DNA of 64,000 bases from Pseudoroseomonas cervicalis (lineage in GTDB: Bacteria > Pseudomonadota > Alphaproteobacteria > Acetobacterales > Acetobacteraceae): NCBI RefSeq assembly GCF_030818485.1, contig NZ_JAUTAJ010000004.1, forward strand, positions 1,529,001 through 1,593,000, read 5' to 3'. Positions within the stretch are counted from its first letter, which is position 1. The number at the start of each line of letters is the position of its first letter. The notes beneath the pieces are model-generated. The model did not search any database. It was not told the DNA's origin and worked only from the letters and a program-made list of their open reading frames with translations. Of this stretch, positions 1-8,595 are shown in pieces. The position numbers and the translations under genes were made by a program.

Positions 1-696
1 AAGCGGCTGCGGCTGACCCTGGTGGAGACCGCGCCGCGCATCCTGGGCGCGCTGCCGGAGCGGGTGGCCGAGGCCTCGCGCCAGGAGCTGGAGCGCCAGG
101 GCGTCACCGTGCTGACCGGCGCGCAGGTGGTCGAGGTGGTCGAGGACGCGCTGCTGCTGAAGGATGGCCGGCGCATCCCGGCCGTGCTGAAGGTCTGGGC
201 CGCCGGGGTGCGGGCGCCGGCGGTGCTGGACAATCTCGCCGGGCTGGAGAGCGCGCGCAGCGGCCAGCTGGTGGTGCGCCCCAATCTGCAGACCACACGC
301 GACGAGCGCATCTTCGTCATCGGCGACGCCGCCTGGCTGGTGCCGGAGGGGGAGGAGCGGCCGCTCGGCGCCACCGCCCAGGTGGCGCAGCAGCAGGCGC
401 GGCATCTGGCGCAGCATCTGCCGGCGCATCTGGCCGGCCAGGCGCCGGTGCCGCCCTTCCACTACCGGCATGGCGGGGCGCTGGTGGCGCTCGGCCATTA
501 CAACGCCTTCGGCAGCCTGGGCCGGCACGGGCTGCTGGGCGGCGGCACCTTCATCCAGGGCCGCTTCGCGCAGTGGAGCTATGCCTCGCTGTATCGCCGG
601 CACCAGCTGGCGCTGCACGGGCTGCTGCGCTCGCTGCTGTTCTGGATGGCGGACGCGCTGCGCAAGGCCAGCTCGCCGCGGGTGAAGATGGAGTAG
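1..696 (+). CDS. ndh: NAD(P)/FAD-dependent oxidoreductase, type II NADH dehydrogenase-like, 5' end missing
   Basis: This is the C-terminal ~231 codons of a flavoprotein that is already open at base 1, so the start lies outside the window. The GTG at 22 is internal. Visible are a second Rossmann-type half, the FAD-contacting motif IFVIGDAA around residue 100, an ATAQVAQQQ segment and a C-terminal basic, hydrophobic tail (SYASLYRRHQLALHG...). This matches NDH-2, which oxidises NADH and reduces quinone at the inner face of the membrane without pumping protons. Only half the protein is visible, so substrate (NADH versus another donor) is inferred. An intrinsic terminator follows. Confidence 0.8.
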   Translation, partial: KRLRLTLVETAPRILGALPERVAEASRQELERQGVTVLTGAQVVEVVEDALLLKDGRRIPAVLKVWAAGVRAPAVLDNLAGLESARSGQLVVRPNLQTTRDERIFVIGDAAWLVPEGEERPLGATAQVAQQQARHLAQHLPAHLAGQAPVPPFHYRHGGALVALGHYNAFGSLGRHGLLGGGTFIQGRFAQWSYASLYRRHQLALHGLLRSLLFWMADALRKASSPRVKME

Positions 697-743
697 CCTG
701 ACGGAAGGCGGGGTCTGGGGTGGCCCTGCCACCCCAGCGGGGC

Positions 744-768
744 CCGGGGCAGCGCCCCGGAGTTTTTT
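744..768 (+). terminator. Rho-independent terminator of the NADH dehydrogenase gene
   Basis: A 7-bp GC stem (744-750 pairs with 754-760, loop AGC) is followed by AG and six T residues (763-768). A second perfect 9-bp stem (716-724 with 728-736) lies just upstream. The T run ends at the stop codon of the convergent rhodanese gene. Confidence 0.75.
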
Positions 769-1169
769 CAGCTTCTTTCCACTTTCTCCAGCGCGAAGCC
801 TTCATCGACCCAGCCGGTGATGCCGCCCAGCATCAGCTTCACCGGCCGGCCGAGCTGCGCCAGGCGCAGCGCGCCGCGATCGCCGCCATTGCAATGCGGC
901 CCGGCGCAATAGACGACGAACAGCGTGCCCTCCGGCCATTCCGCCATGCGCTCCGCCGTGATGGCCGCGTGCGGCAGGTTCAGCGCGCCGGGCACATGGC
1001 CGCGGGCGAAGGCGTTGGGGCCGCGCACATCCAGCAGCACGAAGCCGGGCTCGGGCAGGGCCAAGCCAGCGGCGACATCGGCGCAATCGGTCTCCAGCGT
1101 CAGGCGGCGGGCGAAATGCGCGGCGGCCTCGGCGGCGGGGGCGGCGGGGGCGGCGGTGACGGGGTTCAT
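768..1169 (-). CDS. Rhodanese-like domain protein
   Basis: 133-residue single-domain rhodanese, a sulfurtransferase or sulfur-carrier fold. The N-terminal 20 residues are Ala/Pro rich. The fold marks are LLDVRGPNAFARGHVPGA (about residues 46-63) and the active-site stretch YCAGPHCNGGDRG (about 87-99), where a loop Cys would carry the persulfide. The ATG at 1169 was chosen because residues downstream of it fill a complete rhodanese domain and the reading frame upstream is a shadow of the divergent regulator. The gene is convergent with the NADH dehydrogenase and divergent from the GlxA-type regulator, with 84 bases between starts. The acceptor is unknown. Confidence 0.8.
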   Translation of the reverse strand: MNPVTAAPAAPAAEAAAHFARRLTLETDCADVAAGLALPEPGFVLLDVRGPNAFARGHVPGALNLPHAAITAERMAEWPEGTLFVVYCAGPHCNGGDRGALRLAQLGRPVKLMLGGITGWVDEGFALEKVERS

Positions 1170-1253
1170 CCTGTGTCTCCTCTGGACATCCCGATCCTGC
1201 CCCGGCGCAAACCGGGCTGGTGAGTGGCAGAAAGGACACCTAGGATCAGGATC

Positions 1254-2264
1254 ATGCCAGACATGCTTCCGGCCCCGCCATCCTGCCTGCCCGCGCCCCG
1301 CGCACCGGCGAACCCGCTGGTCGTGGTGCTGGCCTATGACGGGCTCTGCACCTTCGAATTCGGCTGCGCGCTGGAGGTCTTCGCCCTGCCGCGGCCGGAA
1401 TTCGGCGCGGAATGGTATCGCTGCGCGGTCGCCAGCCTGGAGCCCGGCCCGCTGCGCGCCCAGGGCGGCATCCGCATCCTGGCCGAGGGCGGCGCCGCGC
1501 TGCTGGCCGAGGCCGGCACCATCATCATCCCCGGCTGGCGCGGGGCGGAGGCGCCGGTGCCCGAGGCGCTGTGCGACGCGCTGCGGAGCGCGCATGCGCG
1601 CGGGGCACGGCTGCTCTCGCTCTGCTCCGGCGCCTTCGTGCTGGCCGCAGCCGGGCTGCTGGAGGGCCGCCGCGCCACCACGCATTGGCGCTACTTCCCG
1701 GCGCTCGCCGCGCGGCATCCCGGCCTGACTCTGGTGCCCGATGTGCTCTATGTCGATGAGGGCAGCGTGCTGACGGCGGCCGGAAGCGCCGCCGGGCTGG
1801 ATCTCTGCCTGCATCTGGTGCGGCGCGATTTCGGGGCCGCGCGCGCCAACGCCGTGGCGCGGCGGCTGGTGATCCCGCCGCAGCGCCAGGGCGGCCAGGC
1901 GCAGTTCGTCGAGCGGCCGCTGCCGCCGGCGCGCGGCCATGGCAGCAAGCTGGCGCCGCTGCTGGACGCGGTGCGCGGCGCGCTGGCGGAAGACTGGGAC
2001 ATCGCCCGCATGGCGCGGGCCGCGGCGCTCAGCCCGCGCGGGCTGCACCGGCATTTCCGCCAGTCGCTGGGCATGAGCCCGGGCGCCTGGCTGCTGGCCG
2101 AGCGCGTGGCGCGCGCCCGCGACCTGCTGGAGACCGGCAGCAGCGTCGCGGAGGCGGCGGAGGCCTGCGGCTTCGGCAGCGCGCTGGGCTTCCGCCAGCA
2201 TTTCAAGGCGGCGCTCGGGGTGACGCCCGCCGCCTACCGGGCGCGCTTCGGCCTCAGCCGGTGA
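1254..2264 (+). CDS. GlxA-type transcriptional regulator (DJ-1/PfpI domain plus AraC HTH)
   Basis: 336 residues. The N-terminal part (about 20-190) is a DJ-1/PfpI-like domain with [16 protein letters not shown] holding the nucleophile-elbow Cys, then TTHW. The C-terminal ~100 residues are an AraC HTH pair ([19 protein letters not shown] and [20 protein letters not shown]). This is the GlxA/FtrA architecture of regulators of small-molecule catabolism. The ATG at 1254 is chosen; an upstream GTG at 1224 is possible. Its 3' end overlaps the convergent purU gene by 11 bases. The ligand and target are unknown; the divergent rhodanese gene is the obvious candidate target. Confidence 0.85.
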   Translation: MPDMLPAPPSCLPAPRAPANPLVVVLAYDGLCTFEFGCALEVFALPRPEFGAEWYRCAVASLEPGPLRAQGGIRILAEGGAALLAEAGTIIIPGWRGAEAPVPEALCDALRSAHARGARLLSLCSGAFVLAAAGLLEGRRATTHWRYFPALAARHPGLTLVPDVLYVDEGSVLTAAGSAAGLDLCLHLVRRDFGAARANAVARRLVIPPQRQGGQAQFVERPLPPARGHGSKLAPLLDAVRGALAEDWDIARMARAAALSPRGLHRHFRQSLGMSPGAWLLAERVARARDLLETGSSVAEAAEACGFGSALGFRQHFKAALGVTPAAYRARFGLSR

Positions 2265-3207
2265 ACACCACCGTCTTGTTGCCGTTCAGGATGATACGGT
2301 CCTCGAGATAGAAGGCGATGGCGCGGGCCAGCACCCGGCGCTCGATGTCGCGGCCCTTGCGCACCAGATCCTCGGCGGTGTCGGCATGGCTGATGCGCTC
2401 GACATCCTGCTCGATGATCGGGCCCTCATCCAGATCGGCGGTGACGAAATGCGCCGTGGCGCCGATCAGCTTGACGCCGCGCGCATGCGCCTGGTGGTAG
2501 GGGCGCGCGCCCTTGAAGCCGGGCAGGAAGGAATGGTGGATGTTGATGCAGCGCCCCGGCAGCTTGGCCGAGAGCCCGTCCGACAGCACCTGCATGTAGC
2601 GCGCCAGCACCATCAGGTCCGAGCGGCTCTCCTGGAACAGGCGCCAGATCTCCGCCTCCTGCTCCATCTTGGTCGCCTTGGTCACCGGCAAATGGTGGAA
2701 GGGCACGCCGGTGAAGTCGAGATGCGCATAATTCTCCAGCGGATGGTTGGAGACGATGCCGGTCAGCTCCATCGGCAGCTCGCCGATGCGCCAGCGATAC
2801 AGCAGATCGGCCAGGCAATGGTCGAATTTGCTGACCAGCAGCATGACGCGCCGCTTCGCCGCGCGGTCGCGCAGCGTCCAGTCCATGCCGAAGCGGGTGG
2901 CAACCGTCAGCAGCGCCGCCTCCAGCGCCGCGCGCTCCACCGCCGCCGGCACGTCGAAGACGACGCGCATGAAGAAGCGGCCGGTGCCGGTGTCGTCGAA
3001 TTGCTGCGCCTCGCGGATATTGCCGCCGGCCTCGAACAGCGCGGAGGCGACGGCGGCGACGATGCCGGGGCGGTTGACGCAGTTCAGCGTCAGCACGAAG
3101 ACCGTGTTGGCGCGCGCCAGGGCCTGGCCCGGACCGCCCGCGCGACCGCCCTCGCCCGGCTGGGCCAGCGGGAGGGAGGCAGGAAGGGCGGGCAGCTTGT
3201 CGGTCAT
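2254..3207 (-). CDS. purU: Formyltetrahydrofolate deformylase
   Basis: 317 residues. PurU hydrolyses 10-formyl-THF to THF and formate, supplying formate for purine synthesis and balancing one-carbon pools. An N-terminal ACT domain follows a ~30-residue leader ([31 protein letters not shown]). The C-terminal formyltransferase domain carries [19 protein letters not shown], with the Asn-His pair, and [14 protein letters not shown] with the catalytic Asp. Length is slightly above the ~285-residue norm because of the Pro/Gly-rich leader, so a later start is possible. It sits alone between a convergent regulator and a divergent flavoprotein gene. Confidence 0.93.
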   Translation of the reverse strand: MTDKLPALPASLPLAQPGEGGRAGGPGQALARANTVFVLTLNCVNRPGIVAAVASALFEAGGNIREAQQFDDTGTGRFFMRVVFDVPAAVERAALEAALLTVATRFGMDWTLRDRAAKRRVMLLVSKFDHCLADLLYRWRIGELPMELTGIVSNHPLENYAHLDFTGVPFHHLPVTKATKMEQEAEIWRLFQESRSDLMVLARYMQVLSDGLSAKLPGRCINIHHSFLPGFKGARPYHQAHARGVKLIGATAHFVTADLDEGPIIEQDVERISHADTAEDLVRKGRDIERRVLARAIAFYLEDRIILNGNKTVVFTG

Positions 3208-3293
3208 CGTCTCGCTCGGGTCCGGGAAAACGGAAGCCAGGGGTTAGGCGCTGCGGCCCGCCCTGCCAATGGGCAAATGCACAGCATCGGCGC

Positions 3294-4550
3294 ATGGCGG
3301 CGCCGCCGGTTCCGCGCCATAAGGCGCGGGTGACCCAAAGCCCCCTCCCCCTTGATGCGGTGGCCGTGCTCGGCGCCGGCCCGGCCGGGCTGATGGCGGC
3401 CGAGACCCTGGCCCAGGCCGGGCAGCGCGTCGTGGTCTTCGACCGCATGCCCTCGGTCGCCCGCAAATTCCTCATGGCCGGGCGCGGCGGGCTGAATTTG
3501 ACGCATTCCGAGCCGCTGCCCGGCTTCCTCACCCGCTATGGCGCGGCCGCGCCGGCGCTGGAGGCGGCGATCCGCGCCTTCCCGCCCGCGGCGCTGATGC
3601 AATGGGCCGAGGATCTCGGCCAGCCGCTCTTCACCGGCAGCTCCGGCCGCGTCTTCCCGCGCGCCATGAAGGCGTCGCCGCTGCTGAGGGCCTGGCTGGC
3701 GCGGCTGGCCGGGCTCGGGGTCGGGATCCGCACCCGGCATGACTGGCTGGGCTTCGGGCCAGGGAATGCGCTGCGCTTCGCAACCCCCGAGGGCGAGGTG
3801 GCGATCCGCCCGCGCGCCACGCTGCTGGCGCTGGGCGGTGCCTCCTGGCCGCGGCTCGGCGCCGATGGCGGCTGGGTCCAGGCCCTGCCGGGCCTGCCGG
3901 TGGCGCCCTGGCGGCCCTCGAATATGGGCTTCCGCATCGCCTGGTCCGCGCTGCTGCGCGAGCGTTTCGCCGGCACGCCGCTGAAGCGCATCGCCCTGTG
4001 CTTCGAGGGCCGCGTGGTGCGCGGCGAGGCGGTGCTGACACGCGACGGCATCGAGGGCGGCGCGGTCTATGCCCTCTCCGCCGCGCTGCGCCAGGCGCTG
4101 GAGCAGCGCGGCGAGGCCATCCCCACGCTGGATCTGCGGCCGGACCTGGAGGCGGCGGAGGTGGCGCGCCGGCTGGCGGCGCCGCGCCGGGGGCAGTCGC
4201 TTTCCGCCTTCCTGCGCAAATCCCTTGGCCTGCCGCCGGTCTCCATTGCCCTGCTGCAGGAGGCGCTGCATGGCGGCGCCCAGCAATCCGAGCTGCCCCA
4301 TCTGGTCAAGGCGCTGCCGCTGCGGCTCACCGCGCCGCAGGGGCTGGAGCGCGCCATCTCCTCGGCCGGCGGGCTGTCGCTGGCGGCGCTGGATGCGGGG
4401 CTGATGCTGCGCGATCGCCCCGGGCTCTTCGCCGCCGGCGAGATGCTGGACTGGGAGGCGCCGACCGGCGGCTATCTGCTGCAGGCCTGCTTCGCCACCG
4501 GGCGCGCCGCGGCGCTCGGCCTGCTGGGCTGGCTGCAGGAAGGGCGCTGA
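3294..4550 (+). CDS. Flavoprotein of the HI0933/TIGR03862 family, NAD(P)/FAD-dependent oxidoreductase
   Basis: 418 residues. An FAD-binding GAGPAGLMAAETLAQAG motif (about 28-46) is followed by the family signature VARKFLMAGRGGLNLTHSE. The C-terminal flavin contact AAGEMLDWEAPTGGYLLQAC is near the end. These marks fit TIGR03862, a family of soluble flavoproteins of unknown substrate related to HI0933/YhiN. The first ~15 residues look non-conserved, so translation may begin downstream of 3294. It is 34 bases upstream of a GNAT gene, probably in one operon. Confidence 0.85.
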   Translation: MAAPPVPRHKARVTQSPLPLDAVAVLGAGPAGLMAAETLAQAGQRVVVFDRMPSVARKFLMAGRGGLNLTHSEPLPGFLTRYGAAAPALEAAIRAFPPAALMQWAEDLGQPLFTGSSGRVFPRAMKASPLLRAWLARLAGLGVGIRTRHDWLGFGPGNALRFATPEGEVAIRPRATLLALGGASWPRLGADGGWVQALPGLPVAPWRPSNMGFRIAWSALLRERFAGTPLKRIALCFEGRVVRGEAVLTRDGIEGGAVYALSAALRQALEQRGEAIPTLDLRPDLEAAEVARRLAAPRRGQSLSAFLRKSLGLPPVSIALLQEALHGGAQQSELPHLVKALPLRLTAPQGLERAISSAGGLSLAALDAGLMLRDRPGLFAAGEMLDWEAPTGGYLLQACFATGRAAALGLLGWLQEGR

Positions 4551-4584
4551 CGGCGGCGCGCTTCTTGCTACCCTCCCCGGCGCC

Positions 4585-5136
4585 ATGAGCAGCACCGCAC
4601 CCAGCCTGACGCTCCGCCCCGCCGCCGAGGCGGACCTCCCCGCCATCGCCGCCATCTACGCCCATCACGTGGCGCATGGCCGCGCCTCCTTCGAGACGGC
4701 GCCGCCCGATCTCGACGAGATGCGCCGCCGCCACGCGGCCATCCTGCAGGCCGGCATGCCCTATCTGGTGGCCGAGGTGGCGGGCGAGGTGCTGGGCTAT
4801 GCCTATGCCGGCGCCTACCGGCCGCGCGCCGCCTATGGCAACACGGTCGAGAACTCGATCTATGTGCGGGCGGATGCGGTCGGGCGCGGCCTCGGCCGCC
4901 AGCTTCTGGCCGCGCTGATCAGCGCCTGCGAGGCTCTGGGCTTCCGCCAGATGATCGCTGTCATCGGCGACAGCAACAACATGGCTTCCATCCGGCTGCA
5001 TGAGGCGGCAGGCTTCACCCCGGTCGGCACGCTGCGCTCGGTCGGGCGCAAGCATGGCGAATGGCTGGATGTGGTGCTGCTGCAGCGTGCCCTGGGCGAG
5101 GGCGACAGCACGCCCCCGGCCCGCGAACCCGCCTGA
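4585..5136 (+). CDS. GNAT N-acetyltransferase, phosphinothricin acetyltransferase-like
   Basis: 183 residues with full GNAT order. LTLRPAAEADLPAIAAIYAH begins the fold, ENSIYVRADAVGRGLGRQLL holds the acetyl-CoA pyrophosphate loop (R-G-L-G-R), and the NNMASIRLHEAAGF motif C follows. The ASFET and GYAYAGAYRPRAAY segments are typical of the PAT/YncA subgroup, which acetylates small amines such as phosphinothricin or methionine sulfoximine-like compounds. Substrate here is unproven. It ends 25 bases before eutB and may be co-transcribed. Confidence 0.85.
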   Translation: MSSTAPSLTLRPAAEADLPAIAAIYAHHVAHGRASFETAPPDLDEMRRRHAAILQAGMPYLVAEVAGEVLGYAYAGAYRPRAAYGNTVENSIYVRADAVGRGLGRQLLAALISACEALGFRQMIAVIGDSNNMASIRLHEAAGFTPVGTLRSVGRKHGEWLDVVLLQRALGEGDSTPPAREPA

Positions 5137-5161
5137 GGCGGAAGCAGCAAGGGAGGTCCGC

Positions 5162-6532
5162 ATGCATCGCAGCCTGGCCGGTGGCGAGCGCCATGTCTTC
5201 GCCGATCTGGCGACGCTGCTGGCCCGCGCCTCGCCCCGCCGCTCGGGCGACGAGCTGGCCGGGCTGGCGGCGGAGAGCGATGCGCAGCGCATCGCCGCCC
5301 GCATGGCGCTGGCCGAGCTGCCGCTCACCGCCTTCCTCGACGATGCGCTGATCCCCTATGCGCGGGATGAGGTGACGCGGCTGATCCTGGACAGCCATGA
5401 CCAGGCCGCCTTCGCCCCGCTGCGCGGCAAGAATGTGGGCGATTTCCGCGACTGGCTGCTGGACCACGCGACCGATGCCGCGGCGCTCGCCGCGGTGGCG
5501 CCGGGGGTGACGCCGGAAATGGCCGCCGCCGTCTCCAAGCTGATGCGCAACCAGGATCTGGTGGCGGTCTCGGCAAAATGCCGCGTCGTCACCGGCTTCC
5601 GCACCACCATCGGCCTGCCCGGGCGGCTGGCCACCCGCCTGCAGCCCAACCACCCGAGCGACGACCCGCAGGGCATCGCCGCCGCCACTTTCGACGGGCT
5701 GCTGCTGGGCAGCGGCGATGCGGTGATCGGCATCAACCCCGCCACCGACAATCTGCCCAATTGCATCGCGCTGACCGAGATGCTGGAGGCGCTGCGCCTG
5801 CGCCACGCCATCCCGATGCAGAGCTGCGTGCTGACCCATGTCACCAACAGCATCGCCATGATCGAGCGCGGCGCGCCGGTGGACCTGGTGTTCCAGTCCA
5901 TCGCCGGGACCGAGGCCGCCAATGCCGGCTTCGGCGTGACGCTCTCCCTGTTGCGGGAGGCGCAGGCGGCGGCGCAATCGCTGCAGCGCGGCACGGTGGG
6001 CGACAACGTCATGTATTTCGAGACCGGCCAGGGCGCCGCCCTCTCGGCGGACGCCCATCACGGCATCGACCAGCAGACGGTCGAGGCCCGCGCCTATGGC
6101 GTGGCCCGCGCCTTCCGCCCGCTGCTGGTGAACACGGTGGTGGGCTTCATCGGCCCCGAATACCTCTACGACGGCAAGCAGATCCTGCGCGCGGGCCTCG
6201 AGGACCATTTCTGCGGCAAGCTGCTCGGCCTGCCGATGGGGGTGGATGTCTGCTACACCAACCATGCCGAGGCCGACCAGGACGACATGGACACGCTGAT
6301 GACGCTGCTCGGCGTCGCCGGGGTGAATTTCCTGATCGCGGTGCCCGGCGCGGATGACGTGATGCTGAACTACCAGAGCCTGTCCTTCCACGACGTGCTG
6401 GCGCTGCGCGGCATGCTGGGGCTGGGCCTGGCGCCGGAATTCGAGGCCTGGCTGGATGCGATGGAGCTGCGCGATGCGGCGGGGCGCATCCGGCAGGTGG
6501 CGCCGAAAGCGGCGCAGATATTGTTAGGGTAA
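5162..6532 (+). CDS. eutB: Ethanolamine ammonia-lyase large subunit
   Basis: 456 residues, full length for EutB. The adenosylcobalamin-dependent enzyme splits ethanolamine into acetaldehyde and ammonia. Recognisable blocks include FAPLRGKNVGDFRDWLL, GLPGRLATRLQPNHP, DAVIGINPATDN, MYFETGQG, FIGPEYLYDGKQILRAGLED and CYTNHAEADQDD. The ATG at 5162 follows GGGAGG at a good distance; the frame is open further upstream but only as a shadow of the GNAT gene. The small subunit EutC, normally directly downstream, is absent: the next 125 bases are hairpins and then a convergent gene. No other eut gene is in the window, so activity depends on EutC encoded elsewhere. Confidence 0.93.
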   Translation: MHRSLAGGERHVFADLATLLARASPRRSGDELAGLAAESDAQRIAARMALAELPLTAFLDDALIPYARDEVTRLILDSHDQAAFAPLRGKNVGDFRDWLLDHATDAAALAAVAPGVTPEMAAAVSKLMRNQDLVAVSAKCRVVTGFRTTIGLPGRLATRLQPNHPSDDPQGIAAATFDGLLLGSGDAVIGINPATDNLPNCIALTEMLEALRLRHAIPMQSCVLTHVTNSIAMIERGAPVDLVFQSIAGTEAANAGFGVTLSLLREAQAAAQSLQRGTVGDNVMYFETGQGAALSADAHHGIDQQTVEARAYGVARAFRPLLVNTVVGFIGPEYLYDGKQILRAGLEDHFCGKLLGLPMGVDVCYTNHAEADQDDMDTLMTLLGVAGVNFLIAVPGADDVMLNYQSLSFHDVLALRGMLGLGLAPEFEAWLDAMELRDAAGRIRQVAPKAAQILLG

Positions 6533-6534
6533 GA

Positions 6535-6656
6535 GTTCTTTTTTGAAAAAAAAGAACCAAAAAACTTCTGTCAGTTGGCGTCCCGCATAGGGCCTGAGGC
6601 GGGACGCCAAACGGAAAGAAAGTCTTTTTGCTTCTTTTTCTTCAGAAAAAGAAGAT
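6535..6656. repeat. Three-hairpin intergenic element / bidirectional terminator
   Basis: Three successive inverted repeats fill the gap between eutB and the convergent DUF2272 gene. They are 6535-6544 with 6548-6557 (GTTCTTTTTT stem), 6575-6586 with 6599-6610 (perfect 12-bp stem TTGGCGTCCCGC) and 6631-6641 with 6644-6654 (CTTCTTTTTCT stem). T-rich runs on both strands make it a plausible bidirectional terminator. The modular look, AT-rich hairpin, GC hairpin, AT-rich hairpin, resembles a dispersed intergenic repeat, but copies elsewhere cannot be checked here. Confidence 0.65.
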
Positions 6657-6657
6657 C

Positions 6658-7521
6658 CTAGGATCCCGCCGCCACATCCATCCTGTTCTCCAGGATCAGC
6701 ACGAAGGGCGGCTTGTCCGGCGGCGGCGGCAGGGCGCGCCCCTGCGCATCGGCGGGGAAGCGCCGCAGCACCGCGGCGTCGCGCACATTGCCGCCGATCG
6801 CCTGCACCAGCCCGCCTCCGGCCGCGACTACGATGTCGCAATGCATCGGCCGGAACTGGCCGCTTTCCGACAGCCGCTCCTGCCAGTGCAGCATCGGACG
6901 GCTGGCGCGGTCGGCGCAGATCAGATCGCCCGGGCGCGGCGCGTATTCCGCCGGGTCATGCGGCAGGAAGGCGGCGCGGGCCGGGTCGCCCTGCGCCTGC
7001 CACAGCAGCGCGTCGATGTAGAAGGCGTGCGAGGCGGAGGGCGGGAAGACATAGGACGGCACCCCGGCCTGCCCCATGACATAGGAGATGAAGGCCGCCG
7101 ACCAGGCCGGCCAGGCCCAGAGCGAGATCGAGGGCAGCGCCGGCGGCGGCTCCCCCGGCAGGGCGCTCTCGGCCAGCCCGGCCATCAGCGCGTCATGCGT
7201 CTGGGTGTGGCGGCGGATCACCGGCTCGCCCTCGCCGGGCACCGAGGCCCAATAGGTCATGATGCGGTCGAACAGCCGGGGGTCGGGCTCCCGCGGCAGG
7301 GTCTCGGGCCAGCCATCCAGGGTGATCTGCCCCCAGGCGCGCCATTCGGCCATGGCGGCCTCGGCCAGGCGGGCGCGCCAGGCGGGCAGCGGGCGCAGGC
7401 TGTCGGCGGTGGGGGGTGGCGGCGGCGCGCCGGCGCAGCCCGCCACCAGCAGCAATCCCGCCAATGCGCCGGCCAGACCCAGCCGGGCCCGCCCCTTGCC
7501 CTTCCCCCCGCGATGCGCCAT
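6658..7521 (-). CDS. DUF2272 domain lipoprotein
   Basis: 287 residues. The N-terminus has a basic region, a hydrophobic stretch and a lipobox (LLLVAGC, Cys about 29), then a Pro-rich spacer, so the product should be a lipoprotein. The rest fits DUF2272: WSAAFISYVMGQAGV, SASHAFYID, APRPGDLICADR and MHCDIVVA, which look like a papain/NlpC-type fold with Asp and His landmarks. A cell-wall or periplasmic hydrolase role is possible but unproven. It is monocistronic and converges on eutB across the hairpin element. Confidence 0.75.
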   Translation of the reverse strand: MAHRGGKGKGRARLGLAGALAGLLLVAGCAGAPPPPPTADSLRPLPAWRARLAEAAMAEWRAWGQITLDGWPETLPREPDPRLFDRIMTYWASVPGEGEPVIRRHTQTHDALMAGLAESALPGEPPPALPSISLWAWPAWSAAFISYVMGQAGVPSYVFPPSASHAFYIDALLWQAQGDPARAAFLPHDPAEYAPRPGDLICADRASRPMLHWQERLSESGQFRPMHCDIVVAAGGGLVQAIGGNVRDAAVLRRFPADAQGRALPPPPDKPPFVLILENRMDVAAGS

Positions 7522-7616
7522 GCGCCGACCCCTCCGCTGCTGCTGCGGCGGTGCAACGCAGCAGGGCGGCGGGCGTCACCGCGGCCGGCGAAATTTGCCG
7601 GCGGCGGTCGCGGCGG

Positions 7617-8318
7617 TCAGACCGCCAGGCGCTTCAGCGTGGCGCCCTGGGCCGGGCCGGAGGCCGGCGGCGCCTCGGGGCGCGCGGCGGCCGGCGGATC
7701 CTCGGGCAGCTTCGGGTCGCGGAGCAGCGCCACCGGCGGCGTGTTGTCCTCGGCCAGCGCGGGCTGGCTGCGGCGGCGCATCCAGTGGCGGACGATCTTG
7801 TAGAGCAGTACGGAGACGACCAGCACGCCGATGCCGGCCAGCGCGTGCATGGTGTTCTCCTCGCCCAGCCAGGCGACGGCGAACCAGCCGGCGGCGACGA
7901 AGGAGGAGGCCCAGAGCCCGGCCGCGATGAAGTTCAGGAAGGCGAAGCGCGAGCGCTTCATGCCGGCGATGCCGCAGGCGGCCGAGGCCACGTTGCGCAC
8001 GCCATAGACGAAGCGGAAGGTCAGCACGAACAGCGTGCCGTAGCGCTGCAGGAAGCCCATGGCGGTGGCCAGCCGCTTCTCGGCGCCGGGAATGCGGCGC
8101 AGCGCCTTCACCCCGTAGCGCTGCCCCAGCGTGAACCAGAGCTGGTCGCCCAGGAAGGAGCCGATCCAGACCGACACCATCAGCAGCCAGGGATCGATCA
8201 GCCCGGTGGCCTGCCCGGCGGCGGCTGCCAGGATGACAAAGGTCTCGCCTTCAAAGAACGCCCAGGCCGCCGCGGCCAGGTAAGCCAGCATACCCCAATC
8301 CGACCAGAACTCGGCCAC
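7617..8318 (-). CDS. DedA family membrane protein (VTT domain)
   Basis: 233 residues from the GTG at 8318, which follows GGGAGG by seven bases; an ATG at 8342 in the same frame lacks a clear ribosome site. DedA proteins are inner-membrane proteins linked to lipid flipping and membrane homeostasis. Visible are the motif GSFLGDQLWFTLGQRYG (about 65-81), several hydrophobic helices, the FVLTFRFVYGVRNVA block with the conserved Arg and Gly, and AAGLWASSFV. The last ~45 residues are a Pro/Ala-rich hydrophilic tail beyond the usual family length. Confidence 0.85.
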   Translation of the reverse strand: MAEFWSDWGMLAYLAAAAWAFFEGETFVILAAAAGQATGLIDPWLLMVSVWIGSFLGDQLWFTLGQRYGVKALRRIPGAEKRLATAMGFLQRYGTLFVLTFRFVYGVRNVASAACGIAGMKRSRFAFLNFIAAGLWASSFVAAGWFAVAWLGEENTMHALAGIGVLVVSVLLYKIVRHWMRRRSQPALAEDNTPPVALLRDPKLPEDPPAAARPEAPPASGPAQGATLKRLAV

Positions 8319-8595
8319 CCTGTTTCCTCCCGGCTGAGCCATGGGACGATGCGGGAAAACCCGCCCGCCTGGAAATCACGTTTTCACAGCTTCGTGACTA
8401 TTTTCGAGAAAGTTGGGAGACAGGCCGCCAGGACAGCGTTGGCCTTGCCATTGCTTGCCCTGTTCTGCGCCCGGCCCGGCCGGCAAAGCCCAGGCCCGCC
8501 CGGAAACCCGCACGCGGCGGCGTGTGATGGCGGTCATGCCGCGGCTGTAGCCGCCCTGGCCGGGGCGGGTCAAACCGCCCCGGACACCAGGCCGC
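8319..8595. other. Intergenic stretch with a GC hairpin
   Basis: No gene is supported here. A hairpin at 8560-8583 (9-bp arms around GTCAAA) sits just past the stop of the histidine kinase and may end its transcript, although no T run follows on that strand. The DedA promoter should lie in 8345-8420, which is less GC-rich than its surroundings. Confidence 0.4.

Noticed and set aside
768..2201. Rhodanese gene read as a 477-residue protein starting at 2201
   Set aside because: Everything upstream of 1169 is antisense to the GlxA-type regulator; only the 133 C-terminal residues form a domain.
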